A DNA stretch of 61,858 bases from Roseiflexaceae bacterium (GTDB taxonomy: Bacteria > Chloroflexota > Chloroflexia > Chloroflexales > Roseiflexaceae). This document shows, piece after piece, positions 26,004 through 35,454 of the stretch (its first letter is position 1; each line of letters begins with the position of its first letter). The notes under the pieces were generated by a model that was not told where the DNA came from, did no database searches, and saw only the letters and a program-made list of their open reading frames with translations. The stretch is from NCBI GenBank assembly GCA_947474225.1, contig CANJHS010000013.1, positions 1 to 61,858 of the forward strand. The letters run 5' to 3'. The translations under genes and the position numbers were made by a program.

Positions 26004-26759
26004 TTATTTTGTTGGCAGTGCGACAACAACGAGACGCTGGCTAAAGCGATTGGGACCAGAGGCTGGCCAGCACGTTACCAACGTGAGTTGTTCGTGGTCG
26101 GTTGGTTCGATGAGCTTGAGGTTGGCGATTTGTTCATCTGCAGATTTGCCCTCTGCGGGTATGAGCTTCTGCTCGCTGACCGTATACGAATACGCTTTGG
26201 TGCCTTCGTAGATGGTAATCTTTTGACCTGTGATGAGTTTATCGAGATTCGCAAAAAGCTTGCCATACCCTGCAACATGGGAACTGAACACAATATTTGT
26301 GCCTTCACCAGGCAATCCAGATTGGTAGTGGTGACCCACTGCGTAACGTGCCACGGTCCACTCCTGGATTGCGGTGACGGGATTTTTCATCCAACTCACC
26401 ATCAAAACGGGAGCATCTAATTCAATGGAAGGTGCCGAAATACGGGTAATGGGTGAAGCACTTATTGGAGGAATGGCGAGTCCGGTATTGGCATCGGTCG
26501 TGCCATTACTCGGAACAATCCGTTGCATTGACTGTGCCGCAATCGGTGCGCTGGTAATCTCATCGATTGCATCGACCCGCATTAACGCTACTTGCGCAAC
26601 GATATAGATCCCAGTGACCAAAAGAACGGTCAATCCCATGTAGCTCGATACGTGATGCCGCAGGCGAATGTGCCAATTCGACGAAAGAATGGCGCCATTC
26701 ATTAGTGCCTTTCGTCGGGACTGCCTGATTTGTTGTTCGACGGTTTGTGCGTTTTGCAT
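26004..26759 (-). CDS. Sortase family transpeptidase (class D/E-like)
   Basis: This 251-residue membrane-anchored cysteine transpeptidase attaches surface proteins to the cell envelope or to each other. A cytoplasmic basic N-terminus precedes one transmembrane helix at about residues 44-63. The catalytic triad is His161 in VFSSHVAG, Cys230 in LVTCWP, and Arg238 or Arg242 in NRFSQR. The start at 26759 overlaps the upstream LPNTG gene stop (TAATG), so the pair is co-translated. This strongly suggests a dedicated enzyme-substrate pair. The class assignment is tentative. Confidence 0.9.
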   Translation of the reverse strand: MQNAQTVEQQIRQSRRKALMNGAILSSNWHIRLRHHVSSYMGLTVLLVTGIYIVAQVALMRVDAIDEITSAPIAAQSMQRIVPSNGTTDANTGLAIPPISASPITRISAPSIELDAPVLMVSWMKNPVTAIQEWTVARYAVGHHYQSGLPGEGTNIVFSSHVAGYGKLFANLDKLITGQKITIYEGTKAYSYTVSEQKLIPAEGKSADEQIANLKLIEPTDHEQLTLVTCWPASGPNRFSQRLVVVALPTK

Positions 26760-27154
26760 TATTTGTTCCTTCCCAACCATAATCCGACTGCGGTGAGTGT
26801 GCTTACAATTGTTACGAATGCGACAAAAGGGAGACGCTGCATCACGTCAGTACCTTCCATTACTCCCGTATTGGGCAACACTACAGGCCGTTGAGGAGTC
26901 CTCATGACCGGCGTCGGGTGTGGTAAGGCTGCCTGGACTGTTGCCACAATGGCCGTCTCGAGTGTTTTGGGGAGAGCGGTAGGAAGTGGATTGCCATCAG
27001 GTGCAGTGACCTGTAACGCAGACGTCGGAGTAATGCTCGGGGCAGTCACTATTGCTGCGAGATTGACAATCGCTCCACCAGATTGCATTGCCACACGTAC
27101 CACGACTGCAATGATAGCCACAACAATCAGAATGGCCAATATTTGACGAGTCAT
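26759..27154 (-). CDS. LPxTG-anchored small surface protein, sortase substrate
   Basis: This 131-residue protein has an N-terminal hydrophobic segment at about residues 4-22. A Pro/Thr/Ala-rich linker follows, with LPNTG at residues 93-97. A hydrophobic helix at about 108-127 and the short tail GRNK complete a textbook cell-wall sorting signal. There is no recognisable folded domain between them, so the mature product would be a short extended stalk. An N-terminal extension to 27214 lacks support. The gene precedes and overlaps the sortase, and its promoter is at 27187-27214. Confidence 0.82.
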   Translation of the reverse strand: MTRQILAILIVVAIIAVVVRVAMQSGGAIVNLAAIVTAPSITPTSALQVTAPDGNPLPTALPKTLETAIVATVQAALPHPTPVMRTPQRPVVLPNTGVMEGTDVMQRLPFVAFVTIVSTLTAVGLWLGRNK

Positions 27155-27186
27155 GCGGTGCCTCGAGTTCAATGTGTGTACGATAT

Positions 27187-27214
27187 AGTATAGTACTGTA
27201 ATATGTGCGTACAA
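27187..27214 (-). promoter_or_regulatory. Promoter of the LPNTG-sortase operon
   Basis: On the minus strand TTGTAC (27214-27209) and TATACT (27192-27187) are separated by 16 bases, 33 bases before the start of the LPNTG gene. Confidence 0.5.
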
Positions 27215-27334
27215 GGGCTCAAAGATGTTGTCATCTTGCTGTAATCGATAGATTTAAATAATGTCAATGGGAACATTTCCCCTTGAAGCACTATAGTACC
27301 AAAGCTGTAGTACAAACAACTGATTGGCGTAGGA

Positions 27335-28576
27335 ATGTCTGAAGAAGTGCACAATCCCGACGATTTGCTCACTGCATTACTCGCGAGCAAACCACAACGG
27401 CAAACAACGAATGGTCGGCATCGCCTCCCGTTGTACGAGATTGTGCGTGGCATTGGTGAAGAGATTGGTTGGCGTCCTGCAGGAAGCCGTGCTGAGGCGC
27501 AGACAGCGGACTATATGGCGCGTCTCTGGCAACGCGCAGATGTATGGTTTTGGCAAGACACCTTCCCAACTGCGACGGGCATGCGTCCTGTGATTCGTTC
27601 TCTTGCTGCTCTCAGTCTGCTTGGTGTGTTATCACTGTATCTTTCACTCTGGATTGCGCTTGCTGTCTCGGTGGTGTGTACTGCTCTGGCATATCGGAGT
27701 CTGATGCGGGACCAGATTCCCGTCCAGGAGATGAATGCCACGAGCCAAAATGTCCTCGCAATTCGCAAAAGCCCGCGCCGCACGATGCGTCGGGTGGTGT
27801 TGTGCGCGCCGCTCGACACATTCCCTGCGCTAGTTCGACATGGGCAGCAGCGTACACACCTGATAGTGGCCACGATACAGACAACACTCGTATTATTGAC
27901 AATCATCAATCCAGTCTCTGCCTGGTATGGTCCAGCCGCTGTCCCGGTTTCGCTCGCTTCGGTATCGGTATTGTGTGTCTGGTATTACTTTGTGATGGTG
28001 GTGATCGATGCCAACGACCGCAAACCAAAGCGCAGTGCAGGAGCGATAAGCCATGCCGGAGCGTTGGCAGTTTTGGCTGGGAGCTTTGATGATTTGACCG
28101 ACCTTGTGCATACCGAGATTTGGGCAGTAGCGCTGGGGGCAACCGCGCTCGATGCAGGTGCAATCGACTTGCTACAACGCTACCCGTTTGATCCCGAGAC
28201 AACGTTCTTCATTGGCCTTGCAGGAATCGGTAAAGGGACGCTGGCATACGCACTGTATAACGGGTATGATCGCGGCAGAGCGGTCGATGCGCTTCTGATT
28301 GAGATGGCTAGTCAACTTCAGAGCGACACCGCTATCGAACCACGGGTAACCCGTCAACAGTCACTGATACGACCATTCTTGCGACGTCAGTGCCGCGCAA
28401 TTGAATTGACCTGTTTGGACCATCATGGATTAGTCCCCTTACAGGGTAGCCCGCACGATACTGTGGCCGCAGTGAACCCACTTATTTTGCAACGCGCGGT
28501 ACAGATTGTTGGTACGCTCGTGCGCTCCATCGATGCATTGTCTCTGTCGCCGACACAATTACACAGCAAGGAATAA
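27335..28576 (+). CDS. M28 peptidase-like membrane protein lacking metal ligands
   Basis: This 413-residue protein follows the plan of membrane-embedded M28 zinc peptidases. It has the GSRAEAQTADYMA helix near 50-62, a strand VVLCAPLDT at 154-162 where active enzymes have VV..AHYDT, and SAGAISHAGALAV at 234-246 where they have GANDNASG. The zinc His is replaced by Pro and the bridging Asp by Ser or His, so catalysis is unlikely. Hydrophobic helices lie at about 88-122, 175-190 and 200-226, between these motifs. The AGGA-like ribosome site is very close to the ATG. It is probably co-transcribed with the M20 peptidase three bases downstream. Confidence 0.6.
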   Translation: MSEEVHNPDDLLTALLASKPQRQTTNGRHRLPLYEIVRGIGEEIGWRPAGSRAEAQTADYMARLWQRADVWFWQDTFPTATGMRPVIRSLAALSLLGVLSLYLSLWIALAVSVVCTALAYRSLMRDQIPVQEMNATSQNVLAIRKSPRRTMRRVVLCAPLDTFPALVRHGQQRTHLIVATIQTTLVLLTIINPVSAWYGPAAVPVSLASVSVLCVWYYFVMVVIDANDRKPKRSAGAISHAGALAVLAGSFDDLTDLVHTEIWAVALGATALDAGAIDLLQRYPFDPETTFFIGLAGIGKGTLAYALYNGYDRGRAVDALLIEMASQLQSDTAIEPRVTRQQSLIRPFLRRQCRAIELTCLDHHGLVPLQGSPHDTVAAVNPLILQRAVQIVGTLVRSIDALSLSPTQLHSKE

Positions 28577-28579
28577 ATC

Positions 28580-29728
28580 ATGGATGAACGGATAGTGGGA
28601 TGGCTCCAGCGCCTTGTGCAAATTCCCAGTGTCAATCCGAGCCATGATGGCCCGTCCGCACACACCAGTGGTGAAGGGGCGTTGGTGACCGTATTGGCTG
28701 AGGTGTTCCGTAGTCTTGATGCAGATGAAATAATCTACGACCCCGTCCTGTCCAAGCGAGACAATCTCTATGCCATTTGGCATGGAGCAAATCCTGCGGT
28801 CGCCCTCCTCGATGTCCACCTCGATACCGTCGGCGTCGAGCAGATGACTATTGACCCATTTGGGGGCGAAGTGCGTGATGGGCGCGTCTATGGCCGTGGT
28901 GCAGTCGACACCAAAGCATCGCTCGCGGTAGCATTGGCGGTCATTGAAGCACACCAGCGAACCGGTGCCCCATTCGCGCAGACCATCATGATTGCCTGCA
29001 CGGTCGACGAAGAAGAACTCGGCAGTGGTGCGATTGCCCTTGCCGCTTGGCTACAGAAGCGAAAATTACGCCCGCACACAATGATTGTGGCAGAGCCTAC
29101 GGAGTGCCGCCCGGTCTACGGCCATACAGGACTGGTGCGCCTGTGGTTGCAGACTCAGGGAGTAGCGGTACACACGTCTCAACCTAATCGCGGGATTAAT
29201 GCAATTACTGTGATGGTACCTATCGTGCAAGCCTACATTGCAGAGCATCAGCGCCTGCAAACACTGCCGCCTGCGGCATTAGGACATGGCACATTGACCG
29301 TCTCGCGCATCGACGGCGGTCGCGGGCTCAACATCGTTCCCGATGCCTGTCGTATCGGCATTGACCGTCGCGTCGTCGATGGTGAATCAGCCGTAGCGGT
29401 GCAAAAAGAATTGTTGGCTATCGCTGCCCATGCGAGCGGTGGGACTGCAACGCATACCTTTATCACCGATGCCGAGGCGTTTTATCAAGATCCTCATCAT
29501 CCATGGGTTATTGAGCTCTGTGCATTCCATGGCAACACCGCAACAACGGCACCATATGGCACCAATGCGTTTGCCTATGGTGACATTCCTGCGTGTTGTG
29601 TGGTGTATGGTCCAGGTTCTATAGCGCAGGCACATACCGAAGACGAGTGGGTGTCTGTGGCTGAGCTGAGCCGGGCTGCTGATTGGTATCGGCATTGGTG
29701 GCAGCTGTCGAGTGACATCACTGCATAG
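28580..29728 (+). CDS. M20-family metallopeptidase/deacylase (ArgE/DapE-like)
   Basis: This 382-residue cytoplasmic di-zinc hydrolase removes acyl groups or cleaves small peptides. Metal and catalytic motifs are LDVHLDTVG near residue 74, GRGAVDTKA near 103, the DEEELGSG glutamate pair near 139, and the late His in AQAHTEDEWVS near 352. All are intact. It resembles acetylornithine deacetylase and succinyl-diaminopimelate desuccinylase, but no arginine or lysine biosynthesis genes adjoin. AAGGA precedes the ATG. It follows the degenerate M28-like gene and precedes a DUF4432 gene by 12 bases. Confidence 0.88.
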   Translation: MDERIVGWLQRLVQIPSVNPSHDGPSAHTSGEGALVTVLAEVFRSLDADEIIYDPVLSKRDNLYAIWHGANPAVALLDVHLDTVGVEQMTIDPFGGEVRDGRVYGRGAVDTKASLAVALAVIEAHQRTGAPFAQTIMIACTVDEEELGSGAIALAAWLQKRKLRPHTMIVAEPTECRPVYGHTGLVRLWLQTQGVAVHTSQPNRGINAITVMVPIVQAYIAEHQRLQTLPPAALGHGTLTVSRIDGGRGLNIVPDACRIGIDRRVVDGESAVAVQKELLAIAAHASGGTATHTFITDAEAFYQDPHHPWVIELCAFHGNTATTAPYGTNAFAYGDIPACCVVYGPGSIAQAHTEDEWVSVAELSRAADWYRHWWQLSSDITA

Positions 29729-29740
29729 AGAGGAACACAG

Positions 29741-30844
29741 ATGGGGACGACGTCAATTCACACACATGGCTGCCGTGTCTCGGATGAGTGGACGATTCGC
29801 GGCATGCGCGCCGTGGTCCTTGAGAATGCAACACTCCGCGTGACCGTCCTGCTGGACCGCGGCGCCGAGATTGTCGAGCTCCGGCATAAATCGACCGACA
29901 TCGATCCGCTGTTGCGTCTCCCAGTGGCCATCCATGATCCTGCGCGGGCGACTGGTTCGATTGGTGGTTCGGTAGGGAATTTTATGGATACGTACCTCGG
30001 TGGCTGGCAAGAAATTGCTCCCTCCGGTGGACCTACCAATACGCACCGAGGTGCTGCCTATGGTCAACACGGCGAAGTATCGCTGCTGCCATGGGATGCA
30101 GTCGTCACAGAAGATACCCCCGAGCGCGTCACCGTGCGCTGTAGCGTCCGTGGCATCCGCACCCCCATTCGTATCGTGCGCGAGATGACCATCGAAGGCG
30201 CATCGCCCATCCTGCGACTGACTGAATCGTTCACCAACGAGGCAGGAGAAGCAATTGACATCATGTGGGGTCACCATATAGCGTATGGCCTGCCATTTTT
30301 GAGCCATGGAGCACGGGTCGCGACTTCGGCACGTGCAATAGAGGCACATATGGGAGCAGACGATGCGCCCAACCGCTTGTCGCGTAACGGTGCGAAAGGT
30401 GTCTGGCCGCATCTGGCCGGCCCGGATGGGGCACCGTTCGATACGAGTATTGTTCCCGCATATCCCGATGCATTTGGCAGTGATGTCTTTTATCTCAGTA
30501 ATTTTGCTGAAGATACCGCCTGGTACAGCCTGTATAGCGATTTTCATACCCTCGGTGTCGCTGTTGCATGGGATGCAACGGTTTTTCGGCACGTCTGGCA
30601 ATGGCACGAATTTAGTCGCACCGGCGGGTTCCCGTGGTGGGGTCGGGCTCACGCATTCGCCCTTGAACCGTGGTGTGGCTACCCGACCGATGGTTTGTCT
30701 GCGGTAGCTGGCCGTGGGAATCAGCGTATCATGCAGGCAGGCGAGGTCATCCACACCTTCCTCACGGTCGCACTGTACCAGGAGAAATCAACACCTACTG
30801 CGATGAATCGCGCGGGGGATATAACGTTCTCAACGACGCGCTGA
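29741..30844 (+). CDS. DUF4432/aldose 1-epimerase-like protein
   Basis: This 367-residue protein has the galactose-mutarotase-like beta-sandwich pattern of the DUF4432 family. It opens with a strand series followed by LDRGAEIVELRHK, and has GGWQEIAPSGGP near residue 86 and an internal MWGHHIAYG motif near residue 174 that supplies a likely sugar-binding His pair. Related enzymes interconvert anomers of hexoses. The reaction here is unverified. It is the last plus-strand gene before the GH4 locus and faces it across a bidirectional terminator. Confidence 0.8.
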   Translation: MGTTSIHTHGCRVSDEWTIRGMRAVVLENATLRVTVLLDRGAEIVELRHKSTDIDPLLRLPVAIHDPARATGSIGGSVGNFMDTYLGGWQEIAPSGGPTNTHRGAAYGQHGEVSLLPWDAVVTEDTPERVTVRCSVRGIRTPIRIVREMTIEGASPILRLTESFTNEAGEAIDIMWGHHIAYGLPFLSHGARVATSARAIEAHMGADDAPNRLSRNGAKGVWPHLAGPDGAPFDTSIVPAYPDAFGSDVFYLSNFAEDTAWYSLYSDFHTLGVAVAWDATVFRHVWQWHEFSRTGGFPWWGRAHAFALEPWCGYPTDGLSAVAGRGNQRIMQAGEVIHTFLTVALYQEKSTPTAMNRAGDITFSTTR

Positions 30845-30870
30845 TAGGGCATGTATCTTTTGAATACAGA

Positions 30871-30914
30871 AAAAAACACCCCATCGCGCTTAAAAGCGCA
30901 ATGGGGTGTTTTCG
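30871..30914. terminator. Bidirectional terminator between DUF4432 and GH4 genes
   Basis: Complementary arms at about 30874-30889 and 30895-30911 enclose AAAACACCCCAT...ATGGGGTGTTTT with an inner GCGCT/AGCGC stem and one mismatch. The A/T tails at both ends serve both convergent genes. Confidence 0.85.
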
Positions 30915-30921
30915 CTGGGAA

Positions 30922-32253
30922 TTAGCTGACTACCGTGTGTTTAAACTGCGGCAAGTACGCTTTGTTTTGGGCAAACATCTCATTGACCATTGCTTTGATC
31001 TCTGTCGGAGCCAAAACTGCAGCGGTCAATGGATCGTTGAGGATGGCATGGTAGACCTTGCGTGGATCGCCGGTTAACGCGCCGTCGACTGCCATTTCTT
31101 CGATCTGGGCGGACAAATTGGTCAGCATTGCAACCTGTGGTGGCAACGCACCGACGTGGACTGGGTGGAGGCCGTCTTTGTCGACAAAGACTGGCACTTC
31201 AACACAGGCGTCCTGGGGGAGATTGGTGATGAGGTTGGTGTTGCGCACATTCCCATTGAAGCGGAATGGCTCGCCGCCGGCCAGTGCATTGACAATATAG
31301 GCAGCATATTCATGGCCGCGGTCGAGTTTCAGGTTGGCACTCCCGTCGAACCAGGAACGTGCATCGTCGCGCCATTCGTGTTCGCGGCGGAGGTATTCAT
31401 CGAGGATATACGCATATACCCCTGGATTCCAACCGGTGCCATGGGTGCAGTACTTTTCGATGAGGTCTGGCCGTTTGCGGAACCAGGCGTTGTACTCTGA
31501 GTTGTGACCACTCGACTCGGTAACGTAGTAGTCGAGGTTGAGGAACATCTCGTTGCGCACGATTTCTTCGTTATAGATTTCGGGACGTTCGGAGATGGCT
31601 TTGCGAATTAGCGGGATGGCATCGTTGCCGTTCCAGTTGTACTTGACATACCATGCCATGTGATTGATGCCCGCACAGACATACTCGATTTCTTCGTACG
31701 GTGCGCCGATCCACTTTGCGAGCATCTCTGAGGTGCCTTGGACGCTGTGACACAAACCGGTGATGGCGATCTTGGACTCGTGCTGCATAGCGCGGCAGAG
31801 CATGGCCATCGGGTTGGTGTAATTGAGCATCATCGCTGATGGACAGTACTTTTCCATGTCTTTGACGATAGCCAGCATCTCGGGGATGGTTCGGAGGGCA
31901 CGGAAGATGCCTGAAGGTCCGCGTGTATCGCCGACATTGATATCAATACCGTATTTCTTTGGGATTTCGATGTCGTGGCGCCATACCTGTACCCCACCTG
32001 CCAAAATAGTCACCATGACGACATCAGCACCTTGCAATGCCTCTGCGCGGTTGCGGGTAGAACGAACCGTCGCGGGATATTTACCCAACTCGATGATGCG
32101 GCGCACGGATTTTTCGGCAAATTCGAGACGTTCCTGATCGATGTCCATCAACACCAATTCGGCGTTTTTGAGGCGATCGAATGTCAGAATGTCACGCACG
32201 AGTGTTCGTGTAAACCCAATACTGCCAGCGCCGATAAAAGTAATACGTGTCAT
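30922..32253 (-). CDS. GH4 family glycosidase, alpha-galactosidase (MelA) type
   Basis: This 443-residue NAD+- and Mn2+-dependent hydrolase of family GH4 cleaves alpha-glycosides by an oxidation-elimination mechanism. The NAD-binding segment [13 protein letters not shown] starts at residue 5. The metal ligands are Cys and His in GLCHSVQG near residue 175 and the next His in GINHMAWY near 201. The CHSVQ form and [12 protein letters not shown] match the alpha-galactosidase subgroup. An 18-residue upstream extension overlaps the preceding gene and is rejected. GGATAG precedes the ATG. It is the last gene of the minus-strand sugar locus. Confidence 0.92.
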   Translation of the reverse strand: MTRITFIGAGSIGFTRTLVRDILTFDRLKNAELVLMDIDQERLEFAEKSVRRIIELGKYPATVRSTRNRAEALQGADVVMVTILAGGVQVWRHDIEIPKKYGIDINVGDTRGPSGIFRALRTIPEMLAIVKDMEKYCPSAMMLNYTNPMAMLCRAMQHESKIAITGLCHSVQGTSEMLAKWIGAPYEEIEYVCAGINHMAWYVKYNWNGNDAIPLIRKAISERPEIYNEEIVRNEMFLNLDYYVTESSGHNSEYNAWFRKRPDLIEKYCTHGTGWNPGVYAYILDEYLRREHEWRDDARSWFDGSANLKLDRGHEYAAYIVNALAGGEPFRFNGNVRNTNLITNLPQDACVEVPVFVDKDGLHPVHVGALPPQVAMLTNLSAQIEEMAVDGALTGDPRKVYHAILNDPLTAAVLAPTEIKAMVNEMFAQNKAYLPQFKHTVVS

Positions 32254-32255
32254 AG

Positions 32256-33575
32256 CTATCCTTTTCCATTCGTTGAAGCGTCTATATAACCCGTCGTGTG
32301 CGTCCACAGTGCGGAGCCCATGGCTTCAACCGCTGCGAGCGAATCGACAGAGCCGTCGATGGTTAGTGCATGCAGAAAAGCGTCTCGATCTGCATGGAGT
32401 GCAGCTTCGACAATCACATTTACCCATGCGTATCTACTTGCCAACATCCCTGCGGTTGCATGCCCCAGCGGACGTTGCGGTATGGGTGTTGGCTTGCCGG
32501 TGGTCATTTGCGCCGGGGATTCGACGATTGCGCCTTGAGGCAAGTCTGGGACTTGCCCGGTATTGGGGAGATTGACTGCATAGAGATCGCTGCGGCGTTC
32601 GCGGATTGCGGTGACGATCTCGACGACCTGTTCGTGCTCACCAGATTCGCGTGCGAACAATCGGTTTGGGAGTGGTGCGCTACTCTGTGCATCAGCCTGC
32701 ATGGCGGCAAATTCTGCATCGCCACCGGCTATCGTGCCTTCGAACGAGAATGCGTCGACACCAAGTCTCATCCCGTAGTATGCCCCGGTCCGAAAAAACT
32801 GCGGGAAGAACTCGGTCACATGCCGATCTAGCACTGCAGGGAACGCACCGGTGTGGCGGAGCAACTCCCACGAGAACCGATTCTGATCGGCGTGCGTGAC
32901 GGGTACCTGCATTTGGGCGTCTGCATAAGCACGCAAGCGCGGCATCAGGTCGACCCCATCACTCTGTATTTCGGTCAGCCAGGTGAGGTGATTATACCCT
33001 GCATACTGTGCGCTCAGTGACGCGGCAGGCAGCGAAAGTGTGTCAGCGAGGTAATGTTGCACATGCAGCACACCGTGGCACAAGCCGATAACCGGTATCC
33101 CCACTGCTTGATGGATTGCCTGACAGATCGGTGCCATCGGGTTCGAGTAATTGAAAAAAAGTGCATCCTGCGCGAGTGCCGCGACATCACGGGCAATCCC
33201 GATCATCGCGGGAATCATACGGACAGCACGTGAACTCCCACCAGGTCCAACCGTATCGCCAACGGGCATGTAGATGCCAAATTGGCGCGGAATAAAGACA
33301 TCTTGCTCCCAAGCACGGCGGCCACCCACGCCAACGGTGCAGATAACCACCGTTGCACCGGGGAGTGCGTCACGACGATTGGTGTGGGCACGAATGGTAA
33401 TCTGCGCCTTGGTTTGGGCAATCATTTTGTGGGCGAGTTGCTCGGCGACACGGAGCGACTCCGGGTTTGGGTCGACCAAGCGTACTTCACAGGGACGGCG
33501 CGATGCGACCAAGTCCGCCAATAGGCCGCGGGTAAATGAGGCACTGCCGGCACCAATTAAGACATACCGTTCCAC
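32256..33575 (-). CDS. Second GH4 family glycosidase (CHG subtype)
   Basis: This 439-residue GH4 enzyme is clearly distinct from its neighbour. The Rossmann start [13 protein letters not shown] and the metal motif GLCHGVLH near residue 172, with GYNHLTW near 196, are intact. The CHG variant resembles the LplD/alpha-galacturonidase-like branch more than MelA, but I cannot assign the substrate. The start is a GTG at 33575 with GGGAGG at good spacing; no in-frame ATG suits. It ends two bases before the next gene. Two adjacent GH4 enzymes suggest a heterogeneous substrate or sequential removal of two sugars. Confidence 0.88.
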   Translation of the reverse strand: MERYVLIGAGSASFTRGLLADLVASRRPCEVRLVDPNPESLRVAEQLAHKMIAQTKAQITIRAHTNRRDALPGATVVICTVGVGGRRAWEQDVFIPRQFGIYMPVGDTVGPGGSSRAVRMIPAMIGIARDVAALAQDALFFNYSNPMAPICQAIHQAVGIPVIGLCHGVLHVQHYLADTLSLPAASLSAQYAGYNHLTWLTEIQSDGVDLMPRLRAYADAQMQVPVTHADQNRFSWELLRHTGAFPAVLDRHVTEFFPQFFRTGAYYGMRLGVDAFSFEGTIAGGDAEFAAMQADAQSSAPLPNRLFARESGEHEQVVEIVTAIRERRSDLYAVNLPNTGQVPDLPQGAIVESPAQMTTGKPTPIPQRPLGHATAGMLASRYAWVNVIVEAALHADRDAFLHALTIDGSVDSLAAVEAMGSALWTHTTGYIDASTNGKG

Positions 33576-33589
33576 TGCATACCTCCCGC

Positions 33590-34444
33590 TTACTTAAATC
33601 CCGTGGTAGATGCGTTGGCGACAATCTGCCGTTGAAACAGAATGTAGATCAACACAATTGGCAACAGCACGATAACGGATGCCGCCATCGTCAATGCCGG
33701 ACGTGAACCGTGGGCATTGCTGTACCAGGTCAACAGTAATGGGAGCGTGCGTTTTTCGTGAGTCGTAATAACGATGAGTGGCCACAGATAGTCGTTCCAT
33801 GTCGCCATGAAGGTGAAAATGCCCAGCGACGCCAATGGTGCACGCAACTGCGGCAATATCAGACGGGTATAAATCTGGAATTCACTCGCGCCATCTATGC
33901 GACCTGCATCGATGAGTTCACGCGGGATGCCTTCGATAAACTGGCGCATCAGAAAGATCCCGAATGCATCAATCATCGCGGGTAATACTAATCCCCACAG
34001 CGTGTCAATCAGTTGAAGCTTGACGAGAATCAAATACAACGGAATCATGATCATCTGGAAGGGAATCATAATTTGTGCCATTAGTACGCCAAACATCAGG
34101 TTCTTGCCACTGAATTCATAACGGGCAAAGATGTACCCTGCCAAGGAACTCGTGAACAACGTGATGAGTACGCGACCGACGGCGACTATCGTTGAATTGA
34201 AAAAGAACGTGACGATGGGCACACGGGGATCGCCAAAGATGGTCAGGTAATTTTGTATGGTCGCTTGTTTCGGGAAGAACGCCGGCGGCACTTTGATGAT
34301 TTCCGCAGCGGTTTTGAGCGAAGAGACCAACACATAGACAAACGGCAACAGCGTGACCGACAGGCCGATCAACAATACTGCATAGCGGGCAATCATCCCG
34401 AGCCGAAGGAATGGCGTGGTACGTTGGGTGGTGCTGGGTGTCAT
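33590..34444 (-). CDS. Carbohydrate ABC transporter permease (MalG-type)
   Basis: This 284-residue inner-membrane subunit of a CUT1 sugar importer has six hydrophobic segments and the EAA loop motif [17 protein letters not shown] near residue 190. The N-terminal helix ends in [12 protein letters not shown]. It is one base after the upstream permease gene, so translation is coupled. No ATPase gene is in the locus; a shared MsiK-type ATPase elsewhere is likely. Confidence 0.92.
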   Translation of the reverse strand: MTPSTTQRTTPFLRLGMIARYAVLLIGLSVTLLPFVYVLVSSLKTAAEIIKVPPAFFPKQATIQNYLTIFGDPRVPIVTFFFNSTIVAVGRVLITLFTSSLAGYIFARYEFSGKNLMFGVLMAQIMIPFQMIMIPLYLILVKLQLIDTLWGLVLPAMIDAFGIFLMRQFIEGIPRELIDAGRIDGASEFQIYTRLILPQLRAPLASLGIFTFMATWNDYLWPLIVITTHEKRTLPLLLTWYSNAHGSRPALTMAASVIVLLPIVLIYILFQRQIVANASTTGFK

Positions 34445-34445
34445 A

Positions 34446-35399
34446 TCAATACTCCCAGTCGGTTTTGAGAAAGCGAAATTGAATCATCGTAAAGGTGAAA
34501 ATGATGAGAAACAAGACGAATGACATGGCTGCCGCCCACCCCATATTTTGGAAGCGGAATGCGTTTTGATAAATGCTCATCAGCACCGTCTGCGTCTGTT
34601 CACGTGGCCCGCCACTGGTCATCACTTGCGCCAGAATAAACATCTGCAACGACGAGAGCATCGTCATGACGCAGACAAAAAGCATGGTTGGTCGGAGCAA
34701 TGGGAGGGTGACCTGCCAAAAGAGTTGCGATTCGTTCGCACCATCGACCATAGCGGCTTCGCGCAAATTCGCAGGAATTCCTTGCAATGCCGCAATAAAA
34801 ATGACCAAATTATAGCCAAAATCCTGCCATAAGTGGGCCACAATCAATGCAATCATGGCAATCGGTATACCCATGAATATTGCTTGCGGGTCGGTTAACC
34901 AGGCTTTGGGTGGGGTCAACCCTACTGCGCGAATCAGGCTGCTCAGCAAGCCTGCTTGGGGAGAATAAATTGCACCCCAAATAAGGGCAACGGCAACTGC
35001 CGACGTGACCGTCGGCAAGAAATAGACCGCGCGAAAGAATCCCTTTGCACGGGCATGACTGCGCTCAATAATAATCGCGAGCGGTAATGTAATGGCAAGA
35101 TTCAGCGGTAAGACGAGAAAAGAAAAAACAAATGTGTTGCTCAACGATGTACGAAAGAGCCGAGCAGCCTGCGTATCGCCAAACATGGCGATGTAGTTGT
35201 CAAAGGCAATAAACGGATTATCACCGCCGAGGCCGAATAACCCACTGCCGACGCGGACCGGGGAGTACTCGAAAAATCCAAGTACCACAGCCCACAGCAT
35301 GGGAATTAGACTAAAGAGCATGAGATACAGCATAATTGGCGTCATGATGCTATAGGCAAACCGCTGCTGTGTGCGCTGGAGTTGTCCACGTTGACCCAT
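34446..35399 (-). CDS. Sugar ABC transporter permease (MalF/UgpA-type)
   Basis: This 317-residue CUT1 permease is the partner of the following gene. It has six transmembrane segments after a basic N-terminus and an EAA motif, [19 protein letters not shown], near residue 220. GGAGG precedes the ATG directly after the T-run of the hairpin at 35415-35446. Its expression is therefore likely reduced relative to the binding protein encoded just upstream. Confidence 0.92.
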   Translation of the reverse strand: MGQRGQLQRTQQRFAYSIMTPIMLYLMLFSLIPMLWAVVLGFFEYSPVRVGSGLFGLGGDNPFIAFDNYIAMFGDTQAARLFRTSLSNTFVFSFLVLPLNLAITLPLAIIIERSHARAKGFFRAVYFLPTVTSAVAVALIWGAIYSPQAGLLSSLIRAVGLTPPKAWLTDPQAIFMGIPIAMIALIVAHLWQDFGYNLVIFIAALQGIPANLREAAMVDGANESQLFWQVTLPLLRPTMLFVCVMTMLSSLQMFILAQVMTSGGPREQTQTVLMSIYQNAFRFQNMGWAAAMSFVLFLIIFTFTMIQFRFLKTDWEY

Positions 35400-35410
35400 T
35401 GTCTGCCTCC

Positions 35411-35446
35411 AAAAAAACCAGGTGGGGATTGCTCCCCACCTGGTTT
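35411..35446 (-). terminator. Attenuating terminator between binding protein and permeases
   Basis: AAACCAGGTGGGGA at 35415-35428 and its complement at 35433-35446 form a 14-bp perfect stem with a four-base loop. On the minus strand it is followed by seven Ts (35417-35411). It lies 9 bases beyond the binding-protein stop and directly before the permease ribosome site. This is a common arrangement for making excess binding protein. Confidence 0.85.
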
Positions 35447-35454
35447 GGGTGCGG

